From: Auanema rhodensis
Lineage: Eukaryota; Nematoda; Chromadorea; Rhabditida; Rhabditidae
NCBI GenBank assembly: GCA_964057225.1
Contig: OZ059900.1
Location: forward strand, 19,669,638-19,733,637
Length of the DNA: 64,000 nt
Direction: 5' to 3'
A model generated the notes under the pieces. The model was not told where the DNA came from. It ran no database searches and saw only the letters and a list, made by a program, of their open reading frames with translations. Shown one piece after another: positions 63,905 to 64,000 of the stretch (position 1 is the stretch's first letter; each line of letters begins with the position of its first letter). The position numbers and the translations under genes were made by a program.

Positions 63905-64000
63905 GTGTTTTTGTATTTTTCTAGTGTTCAGCATGTAAAATGCTTCATTTTAGTATGTAACACGCTGAAATTCGTTGCATTTGACGACTCATATGAACAA

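Larger units (their letters stand above)
23842..64000 (+). repeat. Satellite array, forward block 3 (about 117 monomers)
   Basis: This is an uninterrupted forward array that runs out of the window. The first full monomer starts at 23898 and the last at 63905. Adding all observed indels (fifteen changes of 1 bp, one 2-bp loss and one 2-bp gain, net minus 7) gives a predicted phase of position 96 at base 64000, which is what is seen. It contains several local duplications and a more variable right third. The block has no gene, no transposon and no change of orientation. Confidence 0.98.
54334..64000 (+). repeat. Variable right-hand zone of the array
   Basis: Of 28 complete monomers here, 12 have a T tract at positions 173-179 that is not T7. 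T6 occurs in the monomers at 54334, 54675, 55698, 56039, 57748, 60486 and 60827; T5 at 55358; T8 at 58089, 59116, 59459 and 63220. Only four length changes occur in the roughly 160 monomers to the left. Other changes confined or nearly confined to this zone are gactactcat (55438 and 57143), ttgcttacag with cataattaaat (58432, 61510 and 62536), gaggttgaac, tccatgacatt and catgagaaat. G193 is absent here, whereas it is frequent elsewhere. The zone is still pure satellite. Confidence 0.9.

Noticed and set aside
1-64000. Open reading frames repeated at 114-codon spacing (342 is divisible by 3, so frames persist from copy to copy).
   Set aside because: All six frames contain at least one stop in the consensus monomer. 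The longest stretch I traced without a stop is about 60 codons (monomer position 265 round to 105), with no recognisable protein. These are satellite shadows.
1-64000. CRISPR-like regular repetition.
   Set aside because: There are no unique spacers between short repeats. The whole 342-bp unit repeats, including what would be spacers.
1-64000. Primate alpha satellite, suggested by the 171-bp half period and CENP-B-like motif.
   Set aside because: The halves share only short matches, the box lacks its right half, and the sequence is not alpha satellite as far as I can recognise.
1-64000. Assignment to a named Tribolium or other beetle satellite family.
   Set aside because: I recall beetle families with units near 340-360 bp, but length and AT content alone do not identify one and I could not match sequence from memory. 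Left as a possibility only.
1-64000. tRNA, 5S or 7SL-like genes with internal polymerase III boxes.
   Set aside because: I saw no A-box/B-box pair or tRNA-like fold in the monomer in either orientation. The T tracts alone are not evidence of polymerase III termination.

Overview
The whole 64 kb window is one continuous satellite-DNA array. It is built from about 187 copies of a 342-bp, 33.6% GC monomer, and I find no protein gene, RNA gene, transposon or unique flanking DNA in it. Period and phase can be followed base by base. Every departure from 342 bp is explained by a short list of indels: two shared 17-bp deletions, one 1-bp deletion in an inverted block, one 2-bp insertion, and length changes in a single T tract. 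The expected monomer phase at base 64000 agrees exactly with the observed one.

The array suggests pericentromeric or centromeric heterochromatin of a eukaryote, most likely an insect. CpG is not depleted (10 CpG per monomer, observed/expected about 1.04 from my base counts), which fits genomes with little germline CpG methylation. The period is close to two nucleosome repeats, and a weak half-period of 171 bp is visible. Beetle genomes such as Tribolium carry satellite families near 170 and 340 bp, but I cannot confirm the species from sequence alone.

Layout by orientation, taking the first monomer as plus: 1-13999 forward (41 monomers plus 11 bp); 14000-17860 inverted (11.3 monomers); 17861-18953 forward (3.2 monomers); 18954-23841 inverted (14.3 monomers); 23842-64000 forward (about 117.4 monomers). 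The two forward-to-reverse junctions share one breakpoint and the two reverse-to-forward junctions share another, so an inversion-bearing cassette has been tandemly copied. The two inverted blocks and the forward segment after 23842 carry the same order of marker variants as mirror images, differing only in monomer number.

Above the monomer there is patchy higher-order structure. A marker monomer (T at 120, T at 168, G at 193), usually followed by one with A at 132, opens segments at 1, 3763, 9560, 26634 and 39970. A 6-monomer block is duplicated in tandem at 26976-31079 and a 4-monomer block at 35184-37917. A diverged multi-kilobase copy pair lies about 7 kb apart (near 41-44 kb and 48-51 kb). 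From about 54.3 kb to the end, T-tract length variants and singleton changes become much commoner, as expected of a less homogenised zone, perhaps nearing an array edge. In effect the window is a record of unequal exchange, local duplication and inversion within a satellite.
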